Assembly (NCBI GenBank): GCA_043758755.1
Contig: JAYVMW010000012.1
Location: 124,001 to 188,000, forward strand
Origin: Solimicrobium sp043758755
Lineage (GTDB): Bacteria; Pseudomonadota; Gammaproteobacteria; Burkholderiales; Burkholderiaceae_D
Length of the DNA stretch: 64,000 nt
Reading direction: 5' to 3'
Shown here one piece after another: positions 16,599 through 25,911 of the stretch. The position numbers and the translations under genes are program-made. A model generated the notes under the pieces. The model worked only from the letters and a program-made list of their open reading frames with translations, did no database searches and was not told the DNA's origin. The number at the start of each line of letters is the position of its first letter. The first letter of the stretch is position 1.

Positions 16599-19142
16599 AT
16601 GATAAAAAAAGAAATGCGCGCAGCGCTGACATCCACGCTGCTGCTGGCTACCATCCTGATTCTGTGTGCCGCTGCCGATCCTGGTGGATTGTTTTCCATC
16701 GTTTCCTGGACTGGCAGTCGTCCGGTTGCGGCATGGTGGTGGTGGGCGCCGTACGCCGTTTTTATTCCCCTTTTGCTGATCCTGCATTACACCGCAGTCC
16801 ACAGCCTGACCCGCGCTGCATTTGCCGGGACGCCGCGCAGCTGGCTGTTTTTCAGGATCTGGCTGCTGCAAATTCCGGTTATGGCATGCGCCTGGCTGAT
16901 CAATGCGCTGGTGGTGCTGTACGGTTCCATGGCCGGCAAAATCTATCTGCTTTCCTTTTCTGCCACGTTTGCATTTCTGTTCTGGTCCGCAGGGTACGCA
17001 ACGCTAAAAATCGCCGCTCTGGGCTGGTTGCCGGCGCTGGCCGGACTGTTTGGGATTCCCAATTCAAATCAGAAGGAGCTGGTCGAAACGGAATCTGACC
17101 GTCCGGCCACGCTGACGGCGGGTCTGGCCATGCTGATGCTGGCATTGTGCTCGCCGTGGCTGGCATCGCACTGGTGGCAGGGATCACCTGTTGGTTACAT
17201 TTATCATGAATTTCCCGGCATGCCGGTACCGGGTCCGGTTGCCGGTCCGGTTATTGCAGCGCTGGCTTTATTGCTGTGCGGTGTGGTGGTGCGCTTTCAT
17301 GCGCGCCGCAGCTTTGCGCGTCTCAACACTGCACCATCGGCGATTTTTGCAGCCGGAGCGCTGGCTGGCGTGGTGGCCGCAATAATTCTGTTTGTGGTTC
17401 AGGCCATTGCGTTGTTCGTGCATGGTATCGGTTCGTCGGCAAGCAGCGATGCCTGGTTCATCCCGGCACTACTATTGCTGGCGACCGAAACCTGTTCCTT
17501 TGCACTGTTGATGGCGCTGTGTGCCGGCATTGCGGCATTGCTTGGATTTGCCTTCAATCGCCTGCAGACTCATGGACTGTCGCTTGGCGCAGCCGGACTC
17601 ATCGTTGCCGTGGTTTTGGCGCTGACTACATCGGATGCCGCACATCAGTCCGTCAGCAGTTCGACCCGGCAGTCAGGCTCGGTGCCGGGTGGAATTGGCG
17701 TGACCGTGTGGCATGATCAGGATCATGCCATTCTGGCCAACCGGCGCGGTTCGCAGGTAATGCTGCGCGGCGTGAATGTCAACCAGCTGGGTGAGTACTG
17801 GCAGGCCGATACTGCTCTGGCCGCAACCCAACCGCTGACCAGACAGGACTTTGTCGATATGGCCTCACTGGGCATCAACTCGGTGCGCCTGACCTTATCC
17901 TGGGCCAGACTGGCACCGCAGCGCGGCGTCATTTCCGACCAGTATATTGAACAGATCAGACAGGCCGTTACCTGGGCTGCTGAACATCACATCTATGTGG
18001 TACTCGACATGCATCAGGATGCCTGGAGTGCTACCGTAGCCGCGCCCAAAGGCATTGTGTGCCGTGACGGCACCGAGCCGATGAAGGGCTGGGACGGTGC
18101 ACCCGAGTGGGCCACGGTAACCGATGAAGCACCACCATGCCAGTTCACCGGACGCGATCTGGCACCGAACGTGTCGCGCGCCTTCCAGTCGTTTTATTTT
18201 GACCGGAACGGCATACAGACCGAACTGGTCAATGCCTGGGCGGTCCTGGCAGGCAAATTTGCCGACAACAGTACGGTGCTCGGCTACGACCTGCTCAATG
18301 AGCCGAATTTTGCCGAAACGCCCACCGTGACCTCGACTTTGCTGCTGGCGAATTATTATGCACGCGCGATTGAAGCGATTCGCAAGGCCGAAGCAGGTGT
18401 TACTCACGGATATGCCCATCCGGTGGTCATTGAGCCCAGCATTTTCTGGAGCGGCTTTGGCGTGGACAATCTGCCGCCGGCCGGATTTACTACAGACGAC
18501 CAACTGGTGTATTCGCCGCATCTGTATAACGAATCGATTACGTCGGATCAGGATCTGGGTGTGAATCTGATTTCAATTGAGCGCGGCTTCAGGCTGGCGC
18601 AGCACGCAGCGTTACAGCTGCATGCCGCGTTGTGGATAGGGGAGTGGGGATTTTTCGGTGATTCGCAACAGCAGGCTGCCTTGTGGGAGCGCCAGGCACG
18701 CATTGAGGAGCAATTGCAAACCGGTTCGGCCATCTGGGTCTGGAAGCAGGGTTGCGGCGATCCGCATGTCTATCCGGGCAAGAGCGCGGGCAATATCGTG
18801 CGCGCCGACTGCCCGGCAAATGGTCCTGTAGCGACCGATGCCGTAGTGCGCAGGATATTGCAGCGACCCTATGTGCAGTCAGCGCCGGGTCGCATCATTG
18901 ACTCGGTACGCAATGAACGAGGTTTTTCTTTCAGCGGCAATGCCGACAATGTCACCATTCCGGCATGTGACCTTCAGGTCTGGGTACCTGGATCTGTTCA
19001 GCCCAGACTGACTGTGAGTGCAGGAATTTTGAATCCGCAGTGGCAACGGATTGAATCCGGTTCAGCGCTGCTGGGTGCAAGCGGCGGGTGGATCTTGCAT
19101 GCCTGTGTCAGCAACAAAAGGTATAACGCTGAAATAAATTGA
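16599..19142 (+). CDS. membrane-anchored glycoside hydrolase family 5 protein (endoglycoceramidase-like)
   Basis: The 847-aa protein joins two parts. Residues 1 to about 350 form a polytopic membrane region with roughly eight hydrophobic helices. Residues from about 365 form a GH5 barrel starting GIGVTVWHDQDH with VMLRGVNVNQLGEYW. The catalytic acid is Glu568 in LLNEPNF and the nucleophile Glu682 in WIGEWGFFG. DMHQDAWS also matches endoglycoceramidase-type GH5 enzymes, which cut sugars from glycolipids. A small beta domain ends the protein. The actual substrate is unknown. The enzyme part is probably periplasmic. The gene follows tRNA-Pro by 61 bases. Confidence 0.85.
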   Translation: MIKKEMRAALTSTLLLATILILCAAADPGGLFSIVSWTGSRPVAAWWWWAPYAVFIPLLLILHYTAVHSLTRAAFAGTPRSWLFFRIWLLQIPVMACAWLINALVVLYGSMAGKIYLLSFSATFAFLFWSAGYATLKIAALGWLPALAGLFGIPNSNQKELVETESDRPATLTAGLAMLMLALCSPWLASHWWQGSPVGYIYHEFPGMPVPGPVAGPVIAALALLLCGVVVRFHARRSFARLNTAPSAIFAAGALAGVVAAIILFVVQAIALFVHGIGSSASSDAWFIPALLLLATETCSFALLMALCAGIAALLGFAFNRLQTHGLSLGAAGLIVAVVLALTTSDAAHQSVSSSTRQSGSVPGGIGVTVWHDQDHAILANRRGSQVMLRGVNVNQLGEYWQADTALAATQPLTRQDFVDMASLGINSVRLTLSWARLAPQRGVISDQYIEQIRQAVTWAAEHHIYVVLDMHQDAWSATVAAPKGIVCRDGTEPMKGWDGAPEWATVTDEAPPCQFTGRDLAPNVSRAFQSFYFDRNGIQTELVNAWAVLAGKFADNSTVLGYDLLNEPNFAETPTVTSTLLLANYYARAIEAIRKAEAGVTHGYAHPVVIEPSIFWSGFGVDNLPPAGFTTDDQLVYSPHLYNESITSDQDLGVNLISIERGFRLAQHAALQLHAALWIGEWGFFGDSQQQAALWERQARIEEQLQTGSAIWVWKQGCGDPHVYPGKSAGNIVRADCPANGPVATDAVVRRILQRPYVQSAPGRIIDSVRNERGFSFSGNADNVTIPACDLQVWVPGSVQPRLTVSAGILNPQWQRIESGSALLGASGGWILHACVSNKRYNAEIN

Positions 19143-19334
19143 AAGTTCGGATCAAGATTATCTACCGATCATAAAATCGGATTATGCAAAAGCAAAAGCT
19201 GACGATGGCAGAATTGACTGGGTACCGGACGATTCAACTCAATGGGTAAGTTCCACAGTTCAAATCTGCTCATCTCCGTGTGACTATTTCTTTTCCGACT
19301 GCGCAACGCAGTTCATCGAAAGGAAAGGATCACC

Positions 19335-20636
19335 ATGTTACCCAGTTCAAGTTCATCGTCAGCGTACCGTGGGATTGGAGGAAGTTTGCAAGTCATCAGT
19401 ACCGCATCTGACCGAACCAGTCCCGCGCAACCCCTATCCGAATTGACGCTGCGCTCAGGTGCGAAGCCAGTAACCATGCGCAGTGCGAGCCTGTTAACCC
19501 TGCCAACAGTATTACTGGAGCTGGTGCGCAGCGCGTTAATCGACAGAGAAACCTTGCAACTGTTGTTGACCAGCCGTTTCATGAGCAAGCACCTGCAGGC
19601 AATTTATAAAATGCGGCTGCGGCCGGAAGTGGCACAACATTGTGTGTCTCCGATCGTAAGTTGCCAAAATACCGTCAATCTCAGTCCTGCGTATTTGAAA
19701 ATGGGGCAGCTTGGTGATTCGGCATTTACTATGTCCAAGATAATGAAGACCACGGGTCCAAACGAAACCGGATTGGGTCGGTTTGTGCGCAAATTTGCGC
19801 AAGATCGTCTGTTGGATACGACAGATTTTGATCAGTTGAGGGCCATATTCACAGGCGTTACTCTTGGGACAGGCGGAACGTTGACAACACCCGAAAAACG
19901 CAAGGCATTGCTGGAATGTGTGTTGGCTCCTTATGCAACAAGGAATAACGCACAGATCGAAGCAGCGATAATGGGTATCTGTATCGGCTTGGGTGGACCG
20001 AACATGAAGCGCGCGCAACTTAATGCGGTACTCACACAGATACTGGCCAGCTTTGAAACAGCCAACCAAGAACAGATGGTGGCAATGATCATTGGTATGT
20101 GTGGCGCACTTGGCAATTCATCGCATGCGCGTCATAAGGAGGTATTTCTGCAGGTCCTGGGCTGTCGTTACCCGGTTTCCAAAAATATGATGTCAGCCCT
20201 GATTCAATCCATGTGCAGCATTTTCGGCGGGAAGGATATGCCCTCAGCAACCCGCGACTTTGTGATTCAAAAAATCCTGGCCACTTATAAAACGAAAACG
20301 CCACAACAGATGGGTGAGTTGATCTGGAGCGTGTGCAGCGGGCTTGGTGAAGAATTGCCTTGCGGTGGTACTGACATGTCGAGGGCCAATCTGAATACAT
20401 TGCTCAGGCACATTATCGAATCTGATGGAACGAGCAGTCCGGTGCAGGTGGCAGCCATGCTTCATTACCTGTTTTTTGCTCTTGGTGGCACGAGCATGAC
20501 TGCAGCGCATAGCCATGTTCTTGCCGCACGGATCCGGCAGGCTGCCCAGGCGGAAAAAATAATCAATATGCTCAAAACGGCGGGTGACAGAATATCGATT
20601 GTGGATATTCTTGAGCTGGACGGCAGCCGGGTTTAA
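19335..20636 (+). CDS. unrecognised protein with an F-box-like segment and six about 40-residue helical repeats
   Basis: I do not recognise this 433-aa protein. The N-terminus is Ser/Thr/Pro-rich (MLPSSSSSSAYRG, 1-45) with no signal peptide or membrane helix. Residues about 52-92 (LLTLPTVLLELVRSALIDR onward) resemble an F-box: Leu-Pro, then a short helix and an acidic Leu-rich helix. From residue 166 come six repeats starting near 166, 206, 246, 284, 325 and 370. Their shared pattern is Q-M-x-A-x-I-x-G-x-C-x-x-L-G-G-x-x-M, then V-L-x-x-I-L-A-x-Y. A Ser-rich start, F-box-like motif and helical repeats suggest a secreted effector, but no secretion genes are in view. AAAGGAAAGGATCACC precedes the ATG. 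Confidence 0.7.
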   Translation: MLPSSSSSSAYRGIGGSLQVISTASDRTSPAQPLSELTLRSGAKPVTMRSASLLTLPTVLLELVRSALIDRETLQLLLTSRFMSKHLQAIYKMRLRPEVAQHCVSPIVSCQNTVNLSPAYLKMGQLGDSAFTMSKIMKTTGPNETGLGRFVRKFAQDRLLDTTDFDQLRAIFTGVTLGTGGTLTTPEKRKALLECVLAPYATRNNAQIEAAIMGICIGLGGPNMKRAQLNAVLTQILASFETANQEQMVAMIIGMCGALGNSSHARHKEVFLQVLGCRYPVSKNMMSALIQSMCSIFGGKDMPSATRDFVIQKILATYKTKTPQQMGELIWSVCSGLGEELPCGGTDMSRANLNTLLRHIIESDGTSSPVQVAAMLHYLFFALGGTSMTAAHSHVLAARIRQAAQAEKIINMLKTAGDRISIVDILELDGSRV

Positions 20637-20856
20637 ATTAAGTGTCTCATCCGGTTCTTTTTTGAGCACTGCATCAACATTAGACATCTATCAATTCCAA
20701 GAATGATCAAACCGGCATAATCGGTAAGTTGAGAATCAAATGCTGTCAAACGGCCATCATTTTCCTTCGCTCTTAACTTGTCATTCCAATAAAGAATTTA
20801 GCTGCTATAGTGAATTCATATTCGCAACAGCGCAATTGATCAATCCTTGGGAGTTC

Positions 20857-23133
20857 ATGATGCAATCTTCAGAATCAGGTCAACCAGTCAGTCTTGTCAG
20901 TCCCACCGACGCCATGGAATACTGGACCGACGCCATCCAGCGCTCGATCCTGTTCTGGGATGTGCTGCGTGTGCGCGGCAATGAATACATCGAGCACGAA
21001 CAGGACGGCAAACCGCCGGTGCTGGTGTTTGATTTCCAGATCATTCTCGATGCACGCAAATTCAGCAGGCCGGCCAATTACGCGCTGGCAGCGATTTTGC
21101 CGCCCGAGGGTTGCACACCCACCGATCCCGACAAGCGCCCGTTTGTGGTGATCGATCCGCGCGCCGGCCATGGGCCAGGTATAGGCGGCTTCAAGATGGA
21201 CAGCGAAATCGGCATCGCGCTCAAAGCCGGGCATCCCTGCTATTTTGTGATGTTTTTTCCGCATCCGGTGGATGGACAGACCATCGAATGTGTCACCAAT
21301 GCCGAGCGGCTGTTTCTGGACAAGGTGAATCAACGCCACCCGCACGCGCCGGGTAAACCGTTTGTGATCGGCAATTGTCAGGGCGGCTGGGCACTCATGA
21401 TACTGGCAGCGCTTACGCCCGATTCGGTCGGACCGCTGCTGCTGGCCGGCACACCGTTGTCATACTGGGCCGGCGTGGAAGGAAAAAATCCGATGCGTTA
21501 TATGGGCGGTCTGCTGGGCGGTACCTGGGCGGCTTCTTTGGCCGGTGACCTGGGTAATGGCAAGTTTGACGGCGCGCATCTGGTGAACAATTTCGAGAAA
21601 CTCGATCCTGGCAATACGCATCTGGGCAAACTGTACAACCTGTATGCCCATGTCGACACCGAGAAAGAACGCTTTCTGGAATTTGAACGCTGGTGGGGCG
21701 GCCATTTCCTGCTCAACAAGGAAGAAATGGAATGGATTTCGCAAAACCTGTTTGTCGGAAACCGGCTGTCCACCGGCAAGCTCACCATCGATGGTCAGAA
21801 CGTTGATTTGAGAAATATCCGTTCGCCCATTATCGTCTTCGCTTCGTGGGGTGACAACATTACGCCACCGCAGCAGGCGCTGAACTGGATCCCGGATCTG
21901 TATGAAAACGCCGAACAGATTCGCGACAATGAACAGACCATTGTTTATTTTCTGCACGAGCAGATCGGTCATCTGGGTATTTTTGTGTCCGCCGGTGTGG
22001 CCAACCGCGAGCACAGCGAATTTGTCAGTGCGCTCGATCTGATCGACGTTCTGCCGCCCGGACTGTACGAAGCCATTATTACCGACGTAACACCCGATAT
22101 GCCCGGCGTTTCCATGATCGATGACCGCCACGTGATCCGGTTCGAGCCGCGCGAGGTGCAGGATATTCTGGCGCTGGGCGATGGTCGGGAAGGTGAAAAA
22201 GCCTTTGAGCTGGTGCAGCATGTGGCCGAAATCAATCAGAAAATGTATGACCAACTGGTCTCGCCAGTCATGCAGATGTGGTCCAGTGAATTGAGCGCAA
22301 GCCTGATGCGCTACATGAATCAGTCACGGCTGGAACGCTCGATGTTTTCCGACTCGAATCCGCTCATGAAAGCCATGAAGCCGCTGGCCAAACTGGTGCG
22401 GGAACAGCGCAAACCGGTCTCGCCCGGCAATCCGCTGCTCAAAGCAGAGCAAAAGACCGTCCAGACACTGCTGGCCGGCTTTGATAAATACCGGGACGCA
22501 CGGGACGCCAGTTACGAAAAACTGTTCAGAGCCATCTATGATTCGCCCTGGCTGGCCGCAGCTACCGGGTTCAAACCGGAGGAACCCTCGGTGCGCATTC
22601 ATGCGGGCCTGGATGAAAAAATAGCCAACCGGCGTGCCGAACATGAACGCTGGTTCGAGCAGGGCAATCTTGAGTCCGGCATGATGCGACTGCTGATTTA
22701 TGTGGCCAGCGGAAACGGTGTGATCGATGAGCGCCCCTTTAACGGCATCAAGCGCCTGATGCTGGAATCGGGCGGTGATCAGAAGTTCAATCTCCAATTG
22801 CTCAAGGACACGATCCGGCAGCAGACTTTTCTGATGCGCATGGATGAAGAGCGGGCACTGCGCGGATTAAATAAATTGCTGCCAGGCAGAGCGGACCGGC
22901 AGCGCGCGCTGAAAATGGCGCGTGATTTACTGTCGTTAAGCGGGCCGATCAGCGCCGAAAAAGAAGGGCGATTGCAGCGCATAGCGCAGATACTGGAGCT
23001 GGAAAAAACGGCGCCGGCAAAAAAGCTCACGCAGGTTAAAAAAGCGCTGGCAGTGAAAAAACCTGTGGCAGTTAAAAAAGCCGTACCGGTTAAAAAGGCC
23101 GTAGCGGTTAAAAAAACACGCAGGCAGAATTGA
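20857..23133 (+). CDS. DUF3141 domain alpha/beta-hydrolase protein with a Lys/Ala-rich tail
   Basis: The 758-aa protein is of the DUF3141 family, distant relatives of polyhydroxyalkanoate synthase-type alpha/beta hydrolases. The hydrolase part contains FVIDPRAGHGPGIGGFK, GNCQGGWALM (nucleophile elbow G-N-C-x-G-G, with Cys where Ser is usual), a strand with ASWGDNITPP (acid) and EQIGHLGIFV (His). That gives a possible Cys-Asp-His triad as in PHA synthases. The last 35 residues are repeats of AVKK/PVKK like those of histone H1-type and PhaF-type DNA-binding tails. The start is placed at ATG 20857 (another ATG at 20860), after CTTGGGAG. The reaction is unknown. Confidence 0.85.
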   Translation: MMQSSESGQPVSLVSPTDAMEYWTDAIQRSILFWDVLRVRGNEYIEHEQDGKPPVLVFDFQIILDARKFSRPANYALAAILPPEGCTPTDPDKRPFVVIDPRAGHGPGIGGFKMDSEIGIALKAGHPCYFVMFFPHPVDGQTIECVTNAERLFLDKVNQRHPHAPGKPFVIGNCQGGWALMILAALTPDSVGPLLLAGTPLSYWAGVEGKNPMRYMGGLLGGTWAASLAGDLGNGKFDGAHLVNNFEKLDPGNTHLGKLYNLYAHVDTEKERFLEFERWWGGHFLLNKEEMEWISQNLFVGNRLSTGKLTIDGQNVDLRNIRSPIIVFASWGDNITPPQQALNWIPDLYENAEQIRDNEQTIVYFLHEQIGHLGIFVSAGVANREHSEFVSALDLIDVLPPGLYEAIITDVTPDMPGVSMIDDRHVIRFEPREVQDILALGDGREGEKAFELVQHVAEINQKMYDQLVSPVMQMWSSELSASLMRYMNQSRLERSMFSDSNPLMKAMKPLAKLVREQRKPVSPGNPLLKAEQKTVQTLLAGFDKYRDARDASYEKLFRAIYDSPWLAAATGFKPEEPSVRIHAGLDEKIANRRAEHERWFEQGNLESGMMRLLIYVASGNGVIDERPFNGIKRLMLESGGDQKFNLQLLKDTIRQQTFLMRMDEERALRGLNKLLPGRADRQRALKMARDLLSLSGPISAEKEGRLQRIAQILELEKTAPAKKLTQVKKALAVKKPVAVKKAVPVKKAVAVKKTRRQN

Positions 23134-23141
23134 TTTTTCGC

Positions 23142-23675
23142 TTATACCTTGCGTACCAGCTGCTGTGGCTGGTACCAGGTAAACCGCAGTTCCGGCACCA
23201 CGATCCCGCCCGGCGCATCCCACAGTGCCGACATATCCTGTCTGGCACCCATGCGTTTGTAAAAGCCGATGGCTGCGGCATTCTCGGTGACCACCCACAA
23301 ATGAATCAGGTCATCCGGATACTGCGTCAGACTCCAGTCGGCAATATAGCTTAACAGCGCGCGGCCGATGCCGGCCTTTTTGTGGGCCGGATGGGCGTGC
23401 AGATTTTCTACCAGCGTGCCGGCTTGCGGATCAAATTTGGCATACGCGCAGGAAAAGCCGAGAAGGTTGCTGTGTTCATCTTCGGCGACGATGACATGCT
23501 GATTGGGCAGTGGTTCAGAAAAGCGCCGTTCCCAGTCATTCTGGCGGTCGTCATCCAGCTCCTGTTGCAGGTACTGATCGGTGAGTATGCCCTGATAGGC
23601 AATGCGCCAGCTTTGAGTATGCAGTGTGGCGATGGCCGGCGCATCGGCTGCCGTTGCTGTTCTGATCCGTACCAC
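23142..23675 (-). CDS. GNAT family N-acetyltransferase
   Basis: GNAT enzymes move an acetyl group from acetyl-CoA to an amine. The 177-aa protein has the fold's landmarks: IRTATAADAPAIATLH at the start, a central VENLHAHPAHKKAGIGRAL (acetyl-CoA loop, Q/R-x-x-G-x-G-like) and AIGFYKRMGA near the end. It begins with GTG at 23675, with AGGGAA 6 bases upstream, 9 bases after the IclR stop, so it is co-transcribed with that regulator. Its substrate is unknown. Because the neighbouring operon may handle a diamino acid, acetylation of an omega-amino group is one possibility, but this is only inference. Confidence 0.85.
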   Translation of the reverse strand: MVRIRTATAADAPAIATLHTQSWRIAYQGILTDQYLQQELDDDRQNDWERRFSEPLPNQHVIVAEDEHSNLLGFSCAYAKFDPQAGTLVENLHAHPAHKKAGIGRALLSYIADWSLTQYPDDLIHLWVVTENAAAIGFYKRMGARQDMSALWDAPGGIVVPELRFTWYQPQQLVRKV

Positions 23676-23684
23676 GATAATTCC

Positions 23685-24449
23685 CTACATGGCTCGCATA
23701 ATGTCCGCGGCTGCAGCAAGCAGTGCCGGCAGATACTGACCGGTTAATGTATCCATAGCGGAAGACGTACTGGGTGTGCCTATGTTAATGGCTGCCACGA
23801 TTTTACCCTGTGCGTTCAAAATCGGCACCGCGGCCGAACACAGTCCCAGTTCCAGCTCCTGATTCACGGTACTCCAGCCTTGTTTTTTTGTCTCCTGCAC
23901 GATGTGTTTGAGTTTTTTCTTGTCGGTCACCGTATAGTCAGTCAACGCCTCGGGTGTAATCTGGGCAAAATAGTTATCCAGCTCTGCCTCGGTGCAATTA
24001 CCCAGCAGCACCCGTCCCATCGAGGTGGCCCAGGCCGGCAGTCGGGTACCGACGCCGAGGCTGATTTTCATGATACGTTTGGTCGGAATGCGCAGCACAT
24101 ACACGATATCGAGTCCATCCATGACTGACATCGAACAGGATTCCTGCACCCGCTGGGCCAACTGCTCCAGTACCGGCTGTGCCGCTGCGATCAGGCGCTG
24201 TGACGAAAGGTAGGCATAGCCCAGCTCCAGAATTTTCGGCTTCAGATAAAACAGCCGTCCGGCATTTTCCACATAGCCCAGCTTTTCCAGTGTCCATAAC
24301 AGGCGACGCGCCATGGCACGCGTCATGCCGCACTTGGCGGCCACTTCAGACAGTGTCATTTTGGAATTATCTGCATCGAATGCGCAAATGAGCGTGAGCC
24401 CATTGGCAAAACTCTGGATGAATTCGTTCGGTTTTTCTTTTTCGGTCAT
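23685..24449 (-). CDS. IclR family transcriptional regulator (PcaR/PcaU-like)
   Basis: The 254-aa protein has an N-terminal winged helix-turn-helix (about 28-85, with LSEVAAKCGMTRAMARRLL) and the IclR effector domain (about 95-250). The wording LGYAYLSSQRLIAAAQPVLEQL resembles the PcaR/PcaU/PobR subgroup that controls beta-ketoadipate pathway genes. It is divergent from the catabolic operon, which includes CatIJ- and PcaF-like genes, so it most likely controls that operon. Its effector may be 3-oxoadipate or a related acid (inference). Confidence 0.9.
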   Translation of the reverse strand: MTEKEKPNEFIQSFANGLTLICAFDADNSKMTLSEVAAKCGMTRAMARRLLWTLEKLGYVENAGRLFYLKPKILELGYAYLSSQRLIAAAQPVLEQLAQRVQESCSMSVMDGLDIVYVLRIPTKRIMKISLGVGTRLPAWATSMGRVLLGNCTEAELDNYFAQITPEALTDYTVTDKKKLKHIVQETKKQGWSTVNQELELGLCSAAVPILNAQGKIVAAINIGTPSTSSAMDTLTGQYLPALLAAAADIMRAM

Positions 24450-24483
24450 ATGGTCTGGTGCTGCCGTTATGTTGTTTTGGGCT

Positions 24484-24512
24484 TGACTGACTGGCGGAAA
24501 TCGGTTTACTCT
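24484..24512 (+). promoter_or_regulatory. sigma-70 promoter for the catabolic operon
   Basis: TTGACT (24484-24489) and TACTCT (24507-24512) with 17-base spacing lie in the gap between the IclR gene and the first transaminase gene, reading toward the operon. Confidence 0.5.
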
Positions 24513-24527
24513 TCATTGTACTTAATG

Positions 24528-24541
24528 CGAACAGAAGTTCG
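24528..24541. promoter_or_regulatory. palindrome downstream of the operon promoter, candidate IclR operator
   Basis: The sequence CGAAC-AGAA-GTTCG is a perfect 5-base inverted repeat just after the predicted transcription start. A partial direct repeat TGCGAA occurs at 24526 and again at 24545. It is the only clear palindrome in the divergent gap. Binding by the adjacent regulator is inferred. Confidence 0.45.
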
Positions 24542-24573
24542 TTGTGCGAATATTTTTACAGGTTCAGCTCTTG

Positions 24574-25911
24574 ATGTCAATTGAAAATAAATTATCGGAA
24601 CAACAGGCAGTTATGCACAGTTGGTGCGTACAGGATGACTGGCGCGCACCGGAAATTGTCGGAGGTCGCGGTGCCACTTTTTGGGACAGTAACGGGCACC
24701 GCTACATAGATATGAGTTCGCTGGCCGAATGCAGCAACCTCGGCCACCAGCACCCCAATGTCATTGCCGCAATCAAGAAACAGGCCGATCAGCTGTGCTT
24801 CATTACCTCAGAATGGGGTGCGGAACCACGCCGCGCGCTGGCGCAAAAAATTCTCGAAGTCAGCGGCTTCGACGGTGGCAGGGTGTTTTTTACTTTGGCC
24901 GGCGCCGACGCCAATGAAAATGCGGTCAAGTTTGCGCGCTGGGCTTCCGGCAAGTCCTGCGGACAGGTACTCGCACGGCAGCGCTCCTACCACGGTGCCT
25001 CGAACGCCACCATGAATTACAGCGGTGATCCGCGCGGTGCGAACTATCCCGAACTGGAACACGTGGTGCGGGTCGAGCCGCCATATTGTTATCGCTGTCC
25101 GTTTGGCTACAAGTCGAACAGGGAATGCCGGCGCGAATGCGTTGGCGATGTGCGTCAGGCGATTGACAATGCCGGTGCCGACGCGATCGCTGCAGTATTG
25201 ATGGAATCGCACGCCGGCACCAATGGTATCGTGGCGCCGACTGACTACTGGCCGGCACTGCATCAGATCTGCCAGGAACAAAATATTTACCTGATCGCCG
25301 ATGAAGTCATGGCCGGTTTCGGCCGCACCGGAACCTGGTTTGGCTGGCAGCACGCCAAAGCAGCGCATCGTCCCGATATGATGACACTGGCCAAAGGTAT
25401 TACCGGCGCGCATATTCCGCTGGGCGCAGTCGTTGTTTCGGAACAGGTTAATCAGCGCCTGCAGAGCCACATGCTGTACACCGGCCTGACTTATTGCGGA
25501 CATCCGCTGTCCTGTGCGGCCGGTCTGGCTGCTGTGCAAACCTATCAGGATGACTTGCTGATCGACCGGTCGGCCCATCTGGGACGCGACCTGTTCAGGA
25601 TGCTGGGCGCCTTGCAGGAAACCCACGACATCATTGGCGATGTGCGCGGCAGCGGTCTGTTTGCCGTACTGGAACTGGTCAAAGATCGCGCCACCCGCGA
25701 GCCGATTGCCCAATGGGGTGGTTCCAGCCCGGCACTGCGCGCGCTGGTAAAAAAAGCGCGCGAACTGGGCATCTCGTTTGCAGTGCGCAGCAACCTGATC
25801 GTGCTGGCGCCGCCACTAGTTATTACAGAACGAGAATTGGGCGAGGCCATATCGGTGCTGGATGATCTGCTTACCGAATTTGGACCGGCCCTGCAGGGAA
25901 TCAAGTCATGA
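24574..25911 (+). CDS. class III (omega/beta) aminotransferase
   Basis: Class III pyridoxal-phosphate transaminases act on amino groups away from the alpha carbon, as in beta-amino acids, taurine or diamines. The 445-aa protein has the N-terminal GGRGATFWDSNGHRYIDM, the cofactor loop ESHAGTNGIVAP, IADEVMAGFGRTG and the Schiff-base lysine K274 in TLAKGITGAH. An unusual cysteine-rich stretch CYRCPFG to CRREC lies at about 172-190. The ATG at 24574 was preferred to a GTG at 24544. It is the first gene of the operon and overlaps the CoA-transferase A gene by ATGA. In the model proposed here it would deaminate 3-aminoadipate. Confidence 0.9.
   Translation: MSIENKLSEQQAVMHSWCVQDDWRAPEIVGGRGATFWDSNGHRYIDMSSLAECSNLGHQHPNVIAAIKKQADQLCFITSEWGAEPRRALAQKILEVSGFDGGRVFFTLAGADANENAVKFARWASGKSCGQVLARQRSYHGASNATMNYSGDPRGANYPELEHVVRVEPPYCYRCPFGYKSNRECRRECVGDVRQAIDNAGADAIAAVLMESHAGTNGIVAPTDYWPALHQICQEQNIYLIADEVMAGFGRTGTWFGWQHAKAAHRPDMMTLAKGITGAHIPLGAVVVSEQVNQRLQSHMLYTGLTYCGHPLSCAAGLAAVQTYQDDLLIDRSAHLGRDLFRMLGALQETHDIIGDVRGSGLFAVLELVKDRATREPIAQWGGSSPALRALVKKARELGISFAVRSNLIVLAPPLVITERELGEAISVLDDLLTEFGPALQGIKS

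Noticed and set aside
16538..19142. Integration of a mobile element at the 3' end of tRNA-Pro
   Set aside because: No integrase gene or repeated tRNA end was seen, and the following gene looks chromosomal.
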